Shown here: positions 18,808 through 27,394 of the stretch, one piece after another | Layout: every line of letters starts with the position of its first letter | How positions within the stretch are numbered: position 1 is the first letter of the stretch | Assembly: GCF_018613155.1 (NCBI RefSeq) | Contig: NZ_JAGGQU010000009.1 | Location: 49,732 to 113,731, forward strand | Reading direction: 5' to 3' | DNA length: 64,000 nucleotides | From: Bacillus sp. ISL-55 | Lineage (GTDB): Bacteria > Bacillota > Bacilli > Bacillales > Cytobacillaceae | Program-made: the position numbers and the translations under genes | Notes under the pieces: model-generated | The model's input: only the letters and a program-made list of their open reading frames with translations | Told to the model about the DNA's origin: nothing | Database searches by the model: none

Positions 18808-19920
18808 TCATTCTAGTTCATTATTTAGAAACGATAAATACAAATGAAGCAGGTCAGCCGTTTTGCGGGGATCCTTCCCGGTTATTTCCGTTATTTTATC
18901 AAGACGGTATCGAAGCGTATTACGATGTACAAACAGTTCTTGTGCAGCCTTGTTCATGTCTCCGTTTGTTTCGATAAACACTCTTAACGATTCTGTGAGC
19001 TCTCCCTTTACATCCCTTTCCTTTAATGAATGAAAGAAAGGTTTTAAATCTTCGGCCAGGCCTGTTTTTGACGCATTTAAAAGAAATACAGGAAGATAAT
19101 AGTCTTCATACATGAAAGTGTCTTTTTGTGGTGTCAATTTCAGGCCGGATATTAATGTATGGACCGCCTGGCGGTAGGACTTGGTCAATCCTGACAATCC
19201 CTCATGGTATTGACCAACGCCAATTTTCACCTGGTAATCCCCATTCATTTTTAACCCACTAAGCCATCCTTCTGTTATCTTTTTTAGATACTGATCATTG
19301 TCGATTTGAGGAATCCCTTTTAAAATAACAATCCTGTCATGCTGCATCAGGATCAGGTCTTCTTTTTGCATTCGGCTTTTTAAATATGTGAATGTTCTCT
19401 TACGGTCCGAAGTTTTGATGACAATAGCTGCCCGGGGAAGTTCCAGATCAATTTCCAGACGCATAGCCCTTTCAAGGAAAAGCGGGTCATGTTGGCCTTC
19501 GTAATGAATGATTTGGCTGACAAGTTCTTCTTTAAGCCTCTGATCCCATTGTATTTCATTCATCAATACTGCCTGCTGAAGGCTGAGCTCAGCAGCCATG
19601 CGTACAAGCTCTCCGAAGTTTCTAATTTCATTTGGAGAACCCGTAATCCCTATAACGCCCATGATTTTCTCATCAAAATAAATGGGCAGGTTGATGCCTG
19701 GCTTTACACCATGAAGCCTTTTAGCCTCATCTTCGGTTATTTCAAAACCGGTCCCTTGTTTGATCACAATGACTGCACCGTCATGGACATCATCAATGCG
19801 CTTTTTGTCGCCTGATCCAATAATTACGCCATGGTTATCCATTATATTAATATTTTTACCGATGATTCCCATAGTTCTGTCTACAATTTCTTGAGCTAGC
19901 TGTTTGTTTAATAATTCCAT
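18808..19920 (-). CDS. CdaR family transcriptional regulator
   Basis: This 370-residue regulator has the sugar-diacid recognition architecture: an N-terminal sensor (ELLNKQLAQEIVDRTM..., then GIN-LPIYFDEKIMGVIGITG near residue 100), a GGDEF-like middle region, and a C-terminal PucR-type helix-turn-helix (NKAAQELFVHRNTLRYRLDKI, near residue 335). E. coli CdaR senses sugar acids and activates galactarate, glucarate and glycerate genes. Here it lies directly upstream of the GntP-glycerate kinase pair on the same strand, so it is likely their activator. The ATG at 19920 is chosen because the conserved N-terminus begins there and AGGG precedes it by 7 nt; the frame extends to a TTG at 19941. Confidence 0.88.
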   Translation of the reverse strand: MELLNKQLAQEIVDRTMGIIGKNINIMDNHGVIIGSGDKKRIDDVHDGAVIVIKQGTGFEITEDEAKRLHGVKPGINLPIYFDEKIMGVIGITGSPNEIRNFGELVRMAAELSLQQAVLMNEIQWDQRLKEELVSQIIHYEGQHDPLFLERAMRLEIDLELPRAAIVIKTSDRKRTFTYLKSRMQKEDLILMQHDRIVILKGIPQIDNDQYLKKITEGWLSGLKMNGDYQVKIGVGQYHEGLSGLTKSYRQAVHTLISGLKLTPQKDTFMYEDYYLPVFLLNASKTGLAEDLKPFFHSLKERDVKGELTESLRVFIETNGDMNKAAQELFVHRNTLRYRLDKITEITGKDPRKTADLLHLYLSFLNNELE

Positions 19921-19989
19921 CTCAAAACCCTGCCTTGCCAACTTGAATAACTATCATTATGACCGATTATTTGCCGAAACAAAAGAGAA

Positions 19990-20013
19990 GCGTGAGAACA
20001 TTAGTCCTCACGC
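19990..20013 (-). terminator. Terminator of the CoA-binding protein gene
   Basis: GCGTGAG (19990-19996) and CTCACGC (20007-20013) form a stem, followed on the minus strand by TTCTCTTTTG. It lies 7 bp past the stop codon. Confidence 0.75.
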
Positions 20014-20020
20014 GCAAAGA

Positions 20021-20434
20021 TTATTTTGTTAAAGCGTGTTCCACTTTAATGCATCTGTCCATAATCACGGTATAGCCTTTATCTTTAAGGAAATTATAGG
20101 CTTCCTCATTTTCAAGTCCTAGCTGAGCCCAAAAAACGTCGGCATCAATTTCTGCAAATTCCTTCGCGACCTCCATCAAGTATTCCGAACGGCGGAAAAC
20201 ATTTACGATATCTACGTGGCCTTCGATCTCTTCAAGTGTTTTAACCGCTTTAACTCCAAGTACTTCGTCAACAGTAGGATTGACAGGGATGATTTCATAG
20301 CCTGCTGATTGCATTGCCTGCGATACCATATAGGAAGTCCGCTGTGGATTGTCGCTCAATCCAACAACGGCAATCCTTTTTGCCTTCTTAAGGATTTGGC
20401 CGATTTCTTCCCGGTCTGGATTTTTAATTGCCAT
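20021..20434 (-). CDS. yneT: CoA-binding domain protein (YneT-like)
   Basis: This 137-residue single-domain protein has a Rossmann-type CoA-binding fold: RIAVVGLSDNPQRTSYMVSQAM is the nucleotide-binding loop, followed by GYEIIPVNP, HVDIVNVFRRSEY and VFWAQLGLENEEA, and finally GYTVIMDRCIKVEH with a conserved Cys. The family resembles the CoA-binding part of succinyl-CoA ligase, but its physiological role is unclear. In B. subtilis yneT lies next to parE; here about 9 kb of other genes separates them, so name and synteny agree only in order. It stands alone with its own terminator. Confidence 0.85.
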   Translation of the reverse strand: MAIKNPDREEIGQILKKAKRIAVVGLSDNPQRTSYMVSQAMQSAGYEIIPVNPTVDEVLGVKAVKTLEEIEGHVDIVNVFRRSEYLMEVAKEFAEIDADVFWAQLGLENEEAYNFLKDKGYTVIMDRCIKVEHALTK

Positions 20435-20540
20435 ATTATCTCACTCCTATGGATTATTATGACCCTGATCTTATTTTATCTCAAAATTATGAAGACTAGA
20501 AAACAAACTGCCTATTCATAATGGATGAAAACAAGTTTTA

Positions 20541-21848
20541 TTAACTGCGAAATTTTAGTTTGTCCATGCCTCTTTTCTTCATCAATGTAAATTGGTCAGA
20601 GACAACGGCAATCAAGGTTCCAAGAATTAAACCATTATTAAGTATGGATACAAGGACAGGCGGTACGCTGCGGAAAGCTTCACCCGGAAGAAACATTGCC
20701 CCAACACCAGCCATCAGCGAAGTTCCAACAACGACCCGAACCCTCTTTTTATCATTCTCACGGTCGAATTCCGAAAAAGCGATTCCAATCATATTGACGA
20801 ATATAACAAATGTGACTGAATAGCCAACGGGTGCAGGCAGTGAAGCGAACAAAGACATCACATGGGGCAGCATGCTGGCAACGACGATCAGCAGTGAGCT
20901 TATGATAAAAGGCGTAATTCTTGTAATTCCAGTTGTTGCGATAAATCCAGCTGCACCAGAGATGGGGACAGAGCCAATCGCAGAGAAAAATCCTCCGAGC
21001 AGCTGATTGATACCAGCTGTAAAACCGCTGGCCTGATAACGGAAATCAGCATTTTCAGCCCCCATATCTTTTAAAACTTGTCCAGTAACCCTAATGCTAG
21101 CTAGCATGTTGGTGATTAACAGGAATGTGATAAAGATAGAAGTCACGATTAACCCTGAATCGAAGATGGGAGGCCCGAATGCCAAAAACTCTGGAAGGGC
21201 AATTGCTGCTCCATTGTATCCTTCGTACGCTTTTCCCAGGCCCAAAATTGAAAAAACCAACCAGCCAGCGGCCAGGCTTATTAAAATTGCATACTGGCTG
21301 ACCCATTTAATTTGATGTCGTGTCAGATAGAAAGTGATGCCCACCAAAAACATGCTAAAAAAAGCGATAGGAAGACTGACTTCGGTTCTTCCGCCACCAA
21401 GTCCAACCATTCCATTAAGAAATGAGCCGCTTAATTGAATGACGAGCAAAAGCAAATAAATCCCGCTCACTACGGGTGTAAACAGCTTTGCCAGCTTATC
21501 AATAAGCTTGAATAAGCTTAGCAGGAAGAATACAATCCCACTGATGATCATTGCTCCTTCTAATGCCTGCAGAGTTTCAATGTTTGATGAAAACAGAGTG
21601 GCACTTAACCCTGCATATATTGTGAATACACCCCACCAAAGACCGGCTGGCCCCTCGTTAATAGGCAAGCGATGTCCGATCAGGGCCTGCAATAGACCAG
21701 AAATGCCCAATACAAACATTGTCCTCTGAACAAGTCCTGTCGTCTCCAAATCATTCAATTGAAATAAATCTGCAATGGCAATCGGAGCTACGATTGAACC
21801 AGCAATAATGAATGCCATCCACTGAATGGCTGATAAGAATGTCTTCAT
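20541..21848 (-). CDS. Uracil/xanthine-type permease (NCS2 family)
   Basis: This 435-residue protein of about 12-14 membrane segments belongs to the nucleobase-cation symporter 2 family. Family traits are QALIGHRLPINEGPAGLWWG early, an FGPPIFDSG segment in the middle, and GGFFSAIGSVPISGAAGFIATTGITRITPF around residue 290, matching the conserved NCS2 signature region. It resembles the B. subtilis YwdJ-type subgroup more than the pyrimidine permease PyrP. The substrate is a purine or uracil base, but which one cannot be read here. No purine riboswitch was recognised upstream. It is a single gene, transcribed away from the phospholipase D-like gene. Confidence 0.8.
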   Translation of the reverse strand: MKTFLSAIQWMAFIIAGSIVAPIAIADLFQLNDLETTGLVQRTMFVLGISGLLQALIGHRLPINEGPAGLWWGVFTIYAGLSATLFSSNIETLQALEGAMIISGIVFFLLSLFKLIDKLAKLFTPVVSGIYLLLLVIQLSGSFLNGMVGLGGGRTEVSLPIAFFSMFLVGITFYLTRHQIKWVSQYAILISLAAGWLVFSILGLGKAYEGYNGAAIALPEFLAFGPPIFDSGLIVTSIFITFLLITNMLASIRVTGQVLKDMGAENADFRYQASGFTAGINQLLGGFFSAIGSVPISGAAGFIATTGITRITPFIISSLLIVVASMLPHVMSLFASLPAPVGYSVTFVIFVNMIGIAFSEFDRENDKKRVRVVVGTSLMAGVGAMFLPGEAFRSVPPVLVSILNNGLILGTLIAVVSDQFTLMKKRGMDKLKFRS

Positions 21849-22046
21849 TTAAAATCTCCATTTTCTTGGCGTAATAGTTATCAATATTTCCAGAAATTAA
21901 ATCCATGTTTTTATAAGAGAGAGGATATTTATCCTAATTCAATAGGAGACGTCCTTTTTCCTTCGCCTATAATAATATCGTACTTAAGGATATTGTAAAT
22001 AAGAAGCATTATTTGGATTATCCTGCAAACCAATATAAAAAGGAAA

Positions 22047-22073
22047 AAGGGCATCCGAATTAAAGATGCCCTT
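22047..22073 (-). terminator. Terminator of the phospholipase D-like gene
   Basis: AAGGGCATC (22047-22055) pairs with GATGCCCTT (22065-22073). On the minus strand it is followed by TTTCCTTTTT, 5 bp beyond the stop codon. Confidence 0.85.
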
Positions 22074-22077
22074 GCCG

Positions 22078-23514
22078 CTAATAGCTTGTGAACCATAAAA
22101 TCCTCTGAATCCAGTAAATAATATATTTAAATGGAGTCAGTTTGTCCTTATTTTCTTCATAGTCAAGTGTAAACCTGGCTCCGTCGTTATTCCATATTCT
22201 TTTGAAATACCGGTCAACATCTTTGATAACTTGACTGTCAGAAGCGGCTGTTATCTTCATGTTGGTTTCAAGGTTTAAATCATCGAGATTTCGTCGGGTA
22301 AAGTTTGCAGAACCCCCGAGAATCACGCTGTTTTTACCACGGTCAAAGAATATCATTTTTGTATGATATTGCTCCTGGCCGGCATTATACCATTTTATTT
22401 CGATATTTTCGCTTCCAAATTCCATAATTTCTTCTGAAACAGGAATGTTGGGTAGGCCCGATTTCTGATTGCCAAACGCATTCGTATTTGGATCCAAGAT
22501 AATTTTGATTTTCGCTCCCCGATCAGCGGCCTTGTCGATTTCGTCGATGACCTTCCTTTCGGCCAAATAGAACATTCCTATCCAAATTTGATCTCCCTTC
22601 CCTGTCTTTTTCAGTTCGTTGAGGAGATGCTTGAGTATTTTCCCTTCCGTCAAAACCTGGATCTTAATAGACCCTTTCTCTTCTACAGGTGTGTAATCAG
22701 GAAGGCTTCCTCCCCCTGAGAAATCGACCACTGCCTGCTCAGATTCTAGAATGTCCCCAATTATATTTCCGCTTGTTTCAAAGGCTATATTTGAGTGGAA
22801 GCCGCTAGCATCATGAGGATTCGCAGATGAAACGATAGCTGTTTTCTCAGTGACGAATACTTTCCTGTGATTAGCCTTAAGGTTCATTAGCTCAAGATAG
22901 GAACGAAGTGTCACGTCCGGAGCATTCTTTGCCATTGGATTTGGAATCCAGCCTTCTCCTGATTGCCCAAACCACTGGAAAAACGCCCTCCAAACTCCTG
23001 TATATAATGGATTGGAATCCCTCAGCGGATCTAGATTGGTAAAAATCACTTTTATGTCATTTTCACGAAGTTCTTTCAAGATTCCCGATTTGTGGGAACC
23101 GTATGTCAAATTAATTTCATCAGTGATGAACACAATTGTGAGATCCTTATGCTTTTTCTTCTGAGCTATAAGCTTTTCACCGATCGATTCACTTATTTCC
23201 GGATACCCCATATCTTCTTTATAATAGCCATTGAATAAAAACATATCCAGGACGATGAAATCCTCTGCTTCCTCAATCCCTTTCTTTACCGTATCGAATA
23301 TTTCATGCTCATACTTTTTTTCACCATCTGTCCCCTTGTAGGTTAAATCATATAAAAAACGAACCTCTTGGACGTTATGGACTTTTCCCTCATACGATAA
23401 GCCATCAGGCAGATCTTTATGCGTATGATAGACAGCATTTACGATTACGATTAATGCCAGCATGAGTAAAATCAATAACGTTTTTCTCTTCGATAAACTT
23501 TTTCCGATCCTCAT
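22078..23514 (-). CDS. Phospholipase D-like protein
   Basis: This 478-residue membrane-anchored protein has an N-terminal hydrophobic segment (about residues 12-28) and two phospholipase D-type HKD motifs. The first reads HRKVFVTE...SSANPHDASG (about 217-235), with Glu in place of the usual Asp. The second is canonical: HTKMIFFD...GGSANFTRRNLDDLN. The architecture is like cardiolipin synthase, but the transmembrane part is shorter, so it may be a phospholipid transferase or hydrolase acting outside the membrane. It is a single gene with its own terminator and diverges from plsY, another lipid gene, though a shared role is not shown. Confidence 0.82.
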   Translation of the reverse strand: MRIGKSLSKRKTLLILLMLALIVIVNAVYHTHKDLPDGLSYEGKVHNVQEVRFLYDLTYKGTDGEKKYEHEIFDTVKKGIEEAEDFIVLDMFLFNGYYKEDMGYPEISESIGEKLIAQKKKHKDLTIVFITDEINLTYGSHKSGILKELRENDIKVIFTNLDPLRDSNPLYTGVWRAFFQWFGQSGEGWIPNPMAKNAPDVTLRSYLELMNLKANHRKVFVTEKTAIVSSANPHDASGFHSNIAFETSGNIIGDILESEQAVVDFSGGGSLPDYTPVEEKGSIKIQVLTEGKILKHLLNELKKTGKGDQIWIGMFYLAERKVIDEIDKAADRGAKIKIILDPNTNAFGNQKSGLPNIPVSEEIMEFGSENIEIKWYNAGQEQYHTKMIFFDRGKNSVILGGSANFTRRNLDDLNLETNMKITAASDSQVIKDVDRYFKRIWNNDGARFTLDYEENKDKLTPFKYIIYWIQRILWFTSY

Positions 23515-23755
23515 ATAGAAGGACTCCTTAAAATAGAATAATATACTTCCTTATTCACTTCTTCAGCAAGTTATAAACTTAGCAAGCAAAGAGTAACGCA
23601 ATTAATGAGCGAAATAATCTAATTGCAAATAAAACAGATACTATATAATAAGCTGGCCATAGGCCATTAATCAGTTTTGTTCAAGATTTGCATGGAGTTT
23701 TTAAGAGAACATGGTAAAATAAAAGAACCTTAAAATCTTAAAAGGAGAATATTTC

Positions 23756-24343
23756 ATGGCATTAAACGCAATCATCATTATTCTAGCTTACTTGCTTGGT
23801 TCAATACCTTCTGGACTCATAATCGGAAAAGCATTCTATGGCAAAGACATCCGAGAACATGGGAGCGGAAATTTAGGCGGTACAAATACATTCCGGACAT
23901 TAGGGGTAAAAGCTGGTTTAGTAGTAAGTATTGCTGACGTCTTGAAAGGGACTCTTGCAGCTTTTCTGCCTTTGCTTCTGAATGCTGATGGTCTCCATAT
24001 GCTTTTAGTAGGGGTGTTTGCTGTAATTGGACACATGTACCCTGTTTTTGCAGGATTTAGAGGCGGCAAAGCGGTCGCTACTTCCGGTGGAGTTTTACTG
24101 GCGTACATACCGATATTATTCTTACTCATGCTCGTTATCTTTTTCATCAGCTTGTACATTACAAAGTATGTTTCTCTTTCTTCGATTCTAACTGGTATAG
24201 CAGCGTTCATTTACTCTCTGTTTACCCAGGACCTTCCGCTAATCGTGGTTGTCGCTGTCCTGGCCACCTTTGTTACTTACAGGCACAGGGCTAATATTGA
24301 GAGAATCCGCAATAAAACCGAGCCGAAAATCAAGTGGCTTTAA
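23756..24343 (+). CDS. plsY: Glycerol-3-phosphate acyltransferase PlsY
   Basis: PlsY transfers acyl groups from acyl-phosphate to glycerol-3-phosphate, the first step of phospholipid synthesis, in the membrane. The 195-residue protein has the expected five-segment pattern and the three conserved motifs: [12 protein letters not shown] near residue 15, [15 protein letters not shown] near 37-51 and [13 protein letters not shown] near 101-113. AAAGGAG lies 8 nt before the ATG. In B. subtilis plsY (yneS) lies beside yneT and parE in divergent orientation; that relation holds here over a longer distance. A strong terminator follows. Confidence 0.96.
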   Translation: MALNAIIIILAYLLGSIPSGLIIGKAFYGKDIREHGSGNLGGTNTFRTLGVKAGLVVSIADVLKGTLAAFLPLLLNADGLHMLLVGVFAVIGHMYPVFAGFRGGKAVATSGGVLLAYIPILFLLMLVIFFISLYITKYVSLSSILTGIAAFIYSLFTQDLPLIVVVAVLATFVTYRHRANIERIRNKTEPKIKWL

Positions 24344-24366
24344 TATCAGTTAACAACAACAAAATT

Positions 24367-24397
24367 AGCCGTCAAACCTTGAATAGGTTTGACGGCT
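24367..24397 (+). terminator. Terminator of plsY
   Basis: AGCCGTCAAACCT and AGGTTTGACGGCT are perfect 13-bp arms followed by a T-run. It lies about 25 bp after the plsY stop codon. Confidence 0.88.
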
Positions 24398-24484
24398 TTT
24401 TTAGCTAAGAGCTTTGTTCTATTTGGCTGCTGATTTTCCGTTCCTGCCGCTTCGCTTTCCTGCTAACCAATACAATTGAGTTAA

Positions 24485-25315
24485 CTATTTCCGGACGATC
24501 CCAAAGGCCTTTAGTGCTTTTCCCAGATTGCTATACATTTTTACGTTATCGAAATTGATGCCAAGTGTCACGACTGAGTGTGCTAGTTCAGGCCTCATGC
24601 CCGTCAGATTCACATCCACTCCAGTAAGTTTAAGGCTGTCTATTATTTTGAAAAGCTCTTGCGCAACCATTGTATCAACTATGAAAACCCCAGAAAGATC
24701 CATGATCAGGCAGTCAACTTCTTTATTCTTCGTTTCACGCAGGGTATGCTCCATCAATATCCTTGCTCTATGAGTATCAATATCGCCAATGATCGGCAAA
24801 ACGGCCACTCCATCAACAATGGAAATGACAGGTGTGCTCAATTCATCAATGACCTCCTGCTGTGCTCTAAGGCGCTTATTGGCCTGTCCAGTATAGGAAT
24901 TCGTGAAAGTGAGGATTAAACCGTCAATGAAGTCGTTAACGAGATTGCTTAACCTTAACATTTCTTTCGCGCTAAGATCATTTATTTTATCTGCCATATC
25001 AGAGAGTTCTTCCCATAGCGCCCCACGGATACTATTAAAATGCTGAACTGATTGACTCAGCGAAAGACCTAGTCGCACTTTATCTTCACTTACCCGATTT
25101 CCCCAATCATTTATTCTTTCATCATCTATTTCCCCTGTTAAAAAACTTTCAAGCAAATGAATTAGTTCTTCTATTTGTTCTTTATACAAATTCACTTTTA
25201 TTAATTTAATGTACGTTTCTGGCTGATTTTTATCAATTGACTTTAATATATTGGCTGTTACCTTTTCTTCCCTTTCAGTCAGGAAATTTTTAAATAAGTG
25301 AATTGCTCTATCCAT
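24485..25315 (-). CDS. RsbR-type STAS domain protein (stressosome component)
   Basis: This 276-residue protein has an N-terminal non-heme-globin-like helical domain (about 1-150) and a C-terminal STAS domain (about 155-270). It resembles the RsbR paralogues that form the stressosome with RsbS and control SigB through RsbT. The STAS domain carries LIMDLSGVFIVDTMVAQEL and VNLTGMRPELAHSVVTLGI, where the usual first phosphorylatable Thr position is Ser while the second Thr is kept. The ATG at 25315 is chosen because GGAG lies 7 nt upstream and the family starts there; the frame continues 23 codons further. No rsbS or rsbT is nearby, so it may join stressosome complexes encoded elsewhere. Confidence 0.8.
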   Translation of the reverse strand: MDRAIHLFKNFLTEREEKVTANILKSIDKNQPETYIKLIKVNLYKEQIEELIHLLESFLTGEIDDERINDWGNRVSEDKVRLGLSLSQSVQHFNSIRGALWEELSDMADKINDLSAKEMLRLSNLVNDFIDGLILTFTNSYTGQANKRLRAQQEVIDELSTPVISIVDGVAVLPIIGDIDTHRARILMEHTLRETKNKEVDCLIMDLSGVFIVDTMVAQELFKIIDSLKLTGVDVNLTGMRPELAHSVVTLGINFDNVKMYSNLGKALKAFGIVRK

Positions 25316-25547
25316 CTCGTAGCTCCTTTTTGTCACAAAAAAGTTCTTTTTAGAATATTTTTTGTTCTTTATAAAAAAATACATGCTTTTGCTGGTATAA
25401 TTTAAATGATTATGTCATATACATTCGAAAGAAATCGAATTTAGGTTGCCCAGGTTAAAGATTGTGAATTCCTGATGAAATTACCCGAATCTTGATTGCT
25501 TCAAACAAACACAGTTCAAAAGTATTTTTAAATAAGAAGGGATACAG

Positions 25548-26516
25548 ATGGAAGCTATTAAATATTTTCCACGCGTACAATTCAGTGCTGGAATGGAGAA
25601 GAAACGGCCATATGCCAGTAGCTTAATCTTAGCAGGACTAGAAAACCTTGTTCTATTTCCAACTTTCTTATCAATCGGAAACTCTTTCCCATATCATAAC
25701 CTGGCAATTACGAAGGATGGGTTGACAATGGTTGATTTATATCAAGAAAAAGCAATTCTTGAAAACAAAAATCTCAAGCTCGAACAAGAAATTATTGAAA
25801 AACAGCAAACTTTAAAGAATTTACAACTGGCTATTCAATCAGCCACAGGTGATTTTCAAGCTGCTTCAGCGAGCCATTTGGCGGCCGGGTTAGCACATGA
25901 AATAAGGAATCCGCTGACAACGATCAAGGGTTTTATCCAGTTGCTCCAGCCGGAACTGCAGGCTGCCGGCCAGCAGGAGTTTGCAGATGTAGCTCTTGAT
26001 GAACTTAATCGGGCCAACTGCTTACTGACTGAATTTCTTTCTGTATTGAAACCTGCCTCATCTGAGAAAAAGAAGATATCTGTTAACAAGTTAGCTGCAA
26101 GCATGTTCAAGCTTTTTTCAAGTGAGTCGATTCTCAAGGATATCGAGATAGATATTGAACTTCCTGATTATGAGTTGTATGTACTGGCAGATGAAAATGC
26201 GATCAAACAAGTGTTAATTAATTTATTGAAAAATGCCATTGAGGCTGTTGAAGGAAATAGTGGGAATAAAGGTTCTATAAAATTGGTTGTGAATGAAGAT
26301 GCTGGTGTCATTCATGTCAGTGTATTAGATAATGGGACTGGAATTGATGAATACTCTCTGAAAAAAATCTTCACTCCATTCTATACTACAAAAACTGACG
26401 GAACCGGTATGGGGCTTGTAATCAGCAAGCAAATAATAGAAAATCATGGCGGAGAAATGACGGTTACCACTCAACCCTTAAAGACCATATTCGAATTTTC
26501 CCTCCCCGCTATTTAA
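25548..26516 (+). CDS. Orphan soluble histidine kinase
   Basis: This 322-residue protein has a short unassigned N-terminal part, a coiled coil (about 65-100), then a HisKA dimerisation helix with the phosphorylation site in AGLAHEIRNPLTTIKGFIQ (His about 120). The HATPase domain has N box NLLKNAIEAVE, G1 VLDNGTGID and G2 GTGMGLVISKQIIENHGG. No membrane segment or recognisable sensor domain is present, so the signal is intracellular or comes from a partner. No response regulator gene is adjacent. Its H-box context resembles sporulation kinases that feed Spo0F, but that link is inference. Confidence 0.88.
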   Translation: MEAIKYFPRVQFSAGMEKKRPYASSLILAGLENLVLFPTFLSIGNSFPYHNLAITKDGLTMVDLYQEKAILENKNLKLEQEIIEKQQTLKNLQLAIQSATGDFQAASASHLAAGLAHEIRNPLTTIKGFIQLLQPELQAAGQQEFADVALDELNRANCLLTEFLSVLKPASSEKKKISVNKLAASMFKLFSSESILKDIEIDIELPDYELYVLADENAIKQVLINLLKNAIEAVEGNSGNKGSIKLVVNEDAGVIHVSVLDNGTGIDEYSLKKIFTPFYTTKTDGTGMGLVISKQIIENHGGEMTVTTQPLKTIFEFSLPAI

Positions 26517-26621
26517 TTTACAGCTTTCCGATTAGTCGAAAAATTGTCAAATTGAACACAGTTCCCTTCTTCCTTCACTGGTAAAATGTAGGTAAGAACA
26601 GGAGAAAGAAGGCGGATTGAA

Positions 26622-26810
26622 ATGGAAGAAGTTATAAAGCTGGCTGAAAATTATGTGTACACAACCACAACAGCTGATGTAACGTCGCCAGATGATTTTA
26701 TTGTTGAATTTCTGACTGATATTCATGACAATGACAAAAATGGTCCATCTACAATAAAAATAAAGAATATGAACGAACTAATGGATTTCCTGGAAAAAAT
26801 GGAGTGGTAG
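26622..26810 (+). CDS. Small acidic protein of unknown function
   Basis: This 62-residue frame starts with ATG after GAAGGCGG with 6-nt spacing and ends before a strong terminator. It is acidic, with TTTTADVTSPDDFIVEFLTDIHDND and a C-terminal helix-like LMDFLEKMEW. It has no Cys, membrane segment or recognised domain. The good ribosome site and terminator argue that it is real; no function can be given. Confidence 0.6.
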   Translation: MEEVIKLAENYVYTTTTADVTSPDDFIVEFLTDIHDNDKNGPSTIKIKNMNELMDFLEKMEW

Positions 26811-26886
26811 TATAGTTTCCGTCTCTCTTAAACTTACGAGCTCTACAAGTAGCCCACAGGATGTACTGATACCCAAATACATTAAT

Positions 26887-26913
26887 AAATGCGGTCCCTC
26901 AGGAACCGCATTT
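26887..26913. terminator. Bidirectional terminator
   Basis: AAATGCGGT (26887-26895) and ACCGCATTT (26905-26913) pair around a short loop, with a T-run on the plus strand. It lies between the convergent small acidic protein gene and the HesB-like selenoprotein gene. Confidence 0.8.
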
Positions 26914-26928
26914 TTTACTTATAACAGC

Positions 26929-27216
26929 TTACACTTTAAGGAGTTTAAACTTTCCTGAACCGAAAACATCTTTTAAATAATCTAGTTTGGTATTATCGAA
27001 GTAAACTGAATCCCCCTTATGAATCAGGATTGAAACCTCGTCAAATGTAAAAATCTGATCATTGGTTAATGGCTGCTCCTCCAGAGCAACTTTAAGCTGA
27101 GGTCCTCCTCAGCCGATTCCCATCGTCAGCCGGACATAAAGCTTTTCCCCATTTGCACTTTCCTTTTTGATAGCTTTGAGCAATATTTTATATGCGCTAT
27201 CAGTAATTTTAAACAT
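26929..27216 (-). CDS. HesB-like selenoprotein with in-frame UGA at residue 36
   Basis: Reading through one TGA gives a continuous 95-residue HesB/IscA-like protein from ATG 27216 to TAA 26929. Residues 1-35 end in LYVRLTMGIG; the TGA (27109-27111) replaces the family's first conserved Cys, followed by GGPQLKVALEE. In IscA-type proteins that Cys binds iron-sulfur clusters. A HesB-like family with selenocysteine here is known from bacterial selenoproteome surveys. Eighteen nt after the UGA is a 7-bp stem (27084-27090 with 27072-27078) and a 5-nt loop, matching the bacterial SECIS layout; a second hairpin contains the UGA. selA and a Sec-type selD lie 20 kb away. A plain pseudogene is less likely because both sides of the UGA are intact. 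Confidence 0.85.
27072..27090 (-). promoter_or_regulatory. Candidate bacterial SECIS element of the HesB-like gene
   Basis: On the minus strand GTTGCTC pairs with GAGCAGC (one G-U) around the loop TGGAG, 18 nt after the UGA codon. Bacterial SECIS elements typically form a short stem with a G-containing apical loop at this distance, bound by SelB. The loop has the expected guanines. Confidence 0.6.
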
Positions 27217-27394
27217 ATCCACTCTCCCTCTCTTAGTTATTATTAACAATATACTTTTTGTCAAAAAATTTATCGAATTATGACAAAAATATGAAAATCA
27301 TACTGAAATTTATACATTAATCATCATTCTTATAATATATTATCCTTAGGGGCTTAAAAATAAAAATGCCTCATTCTAATCTGGGGAGATTAAT

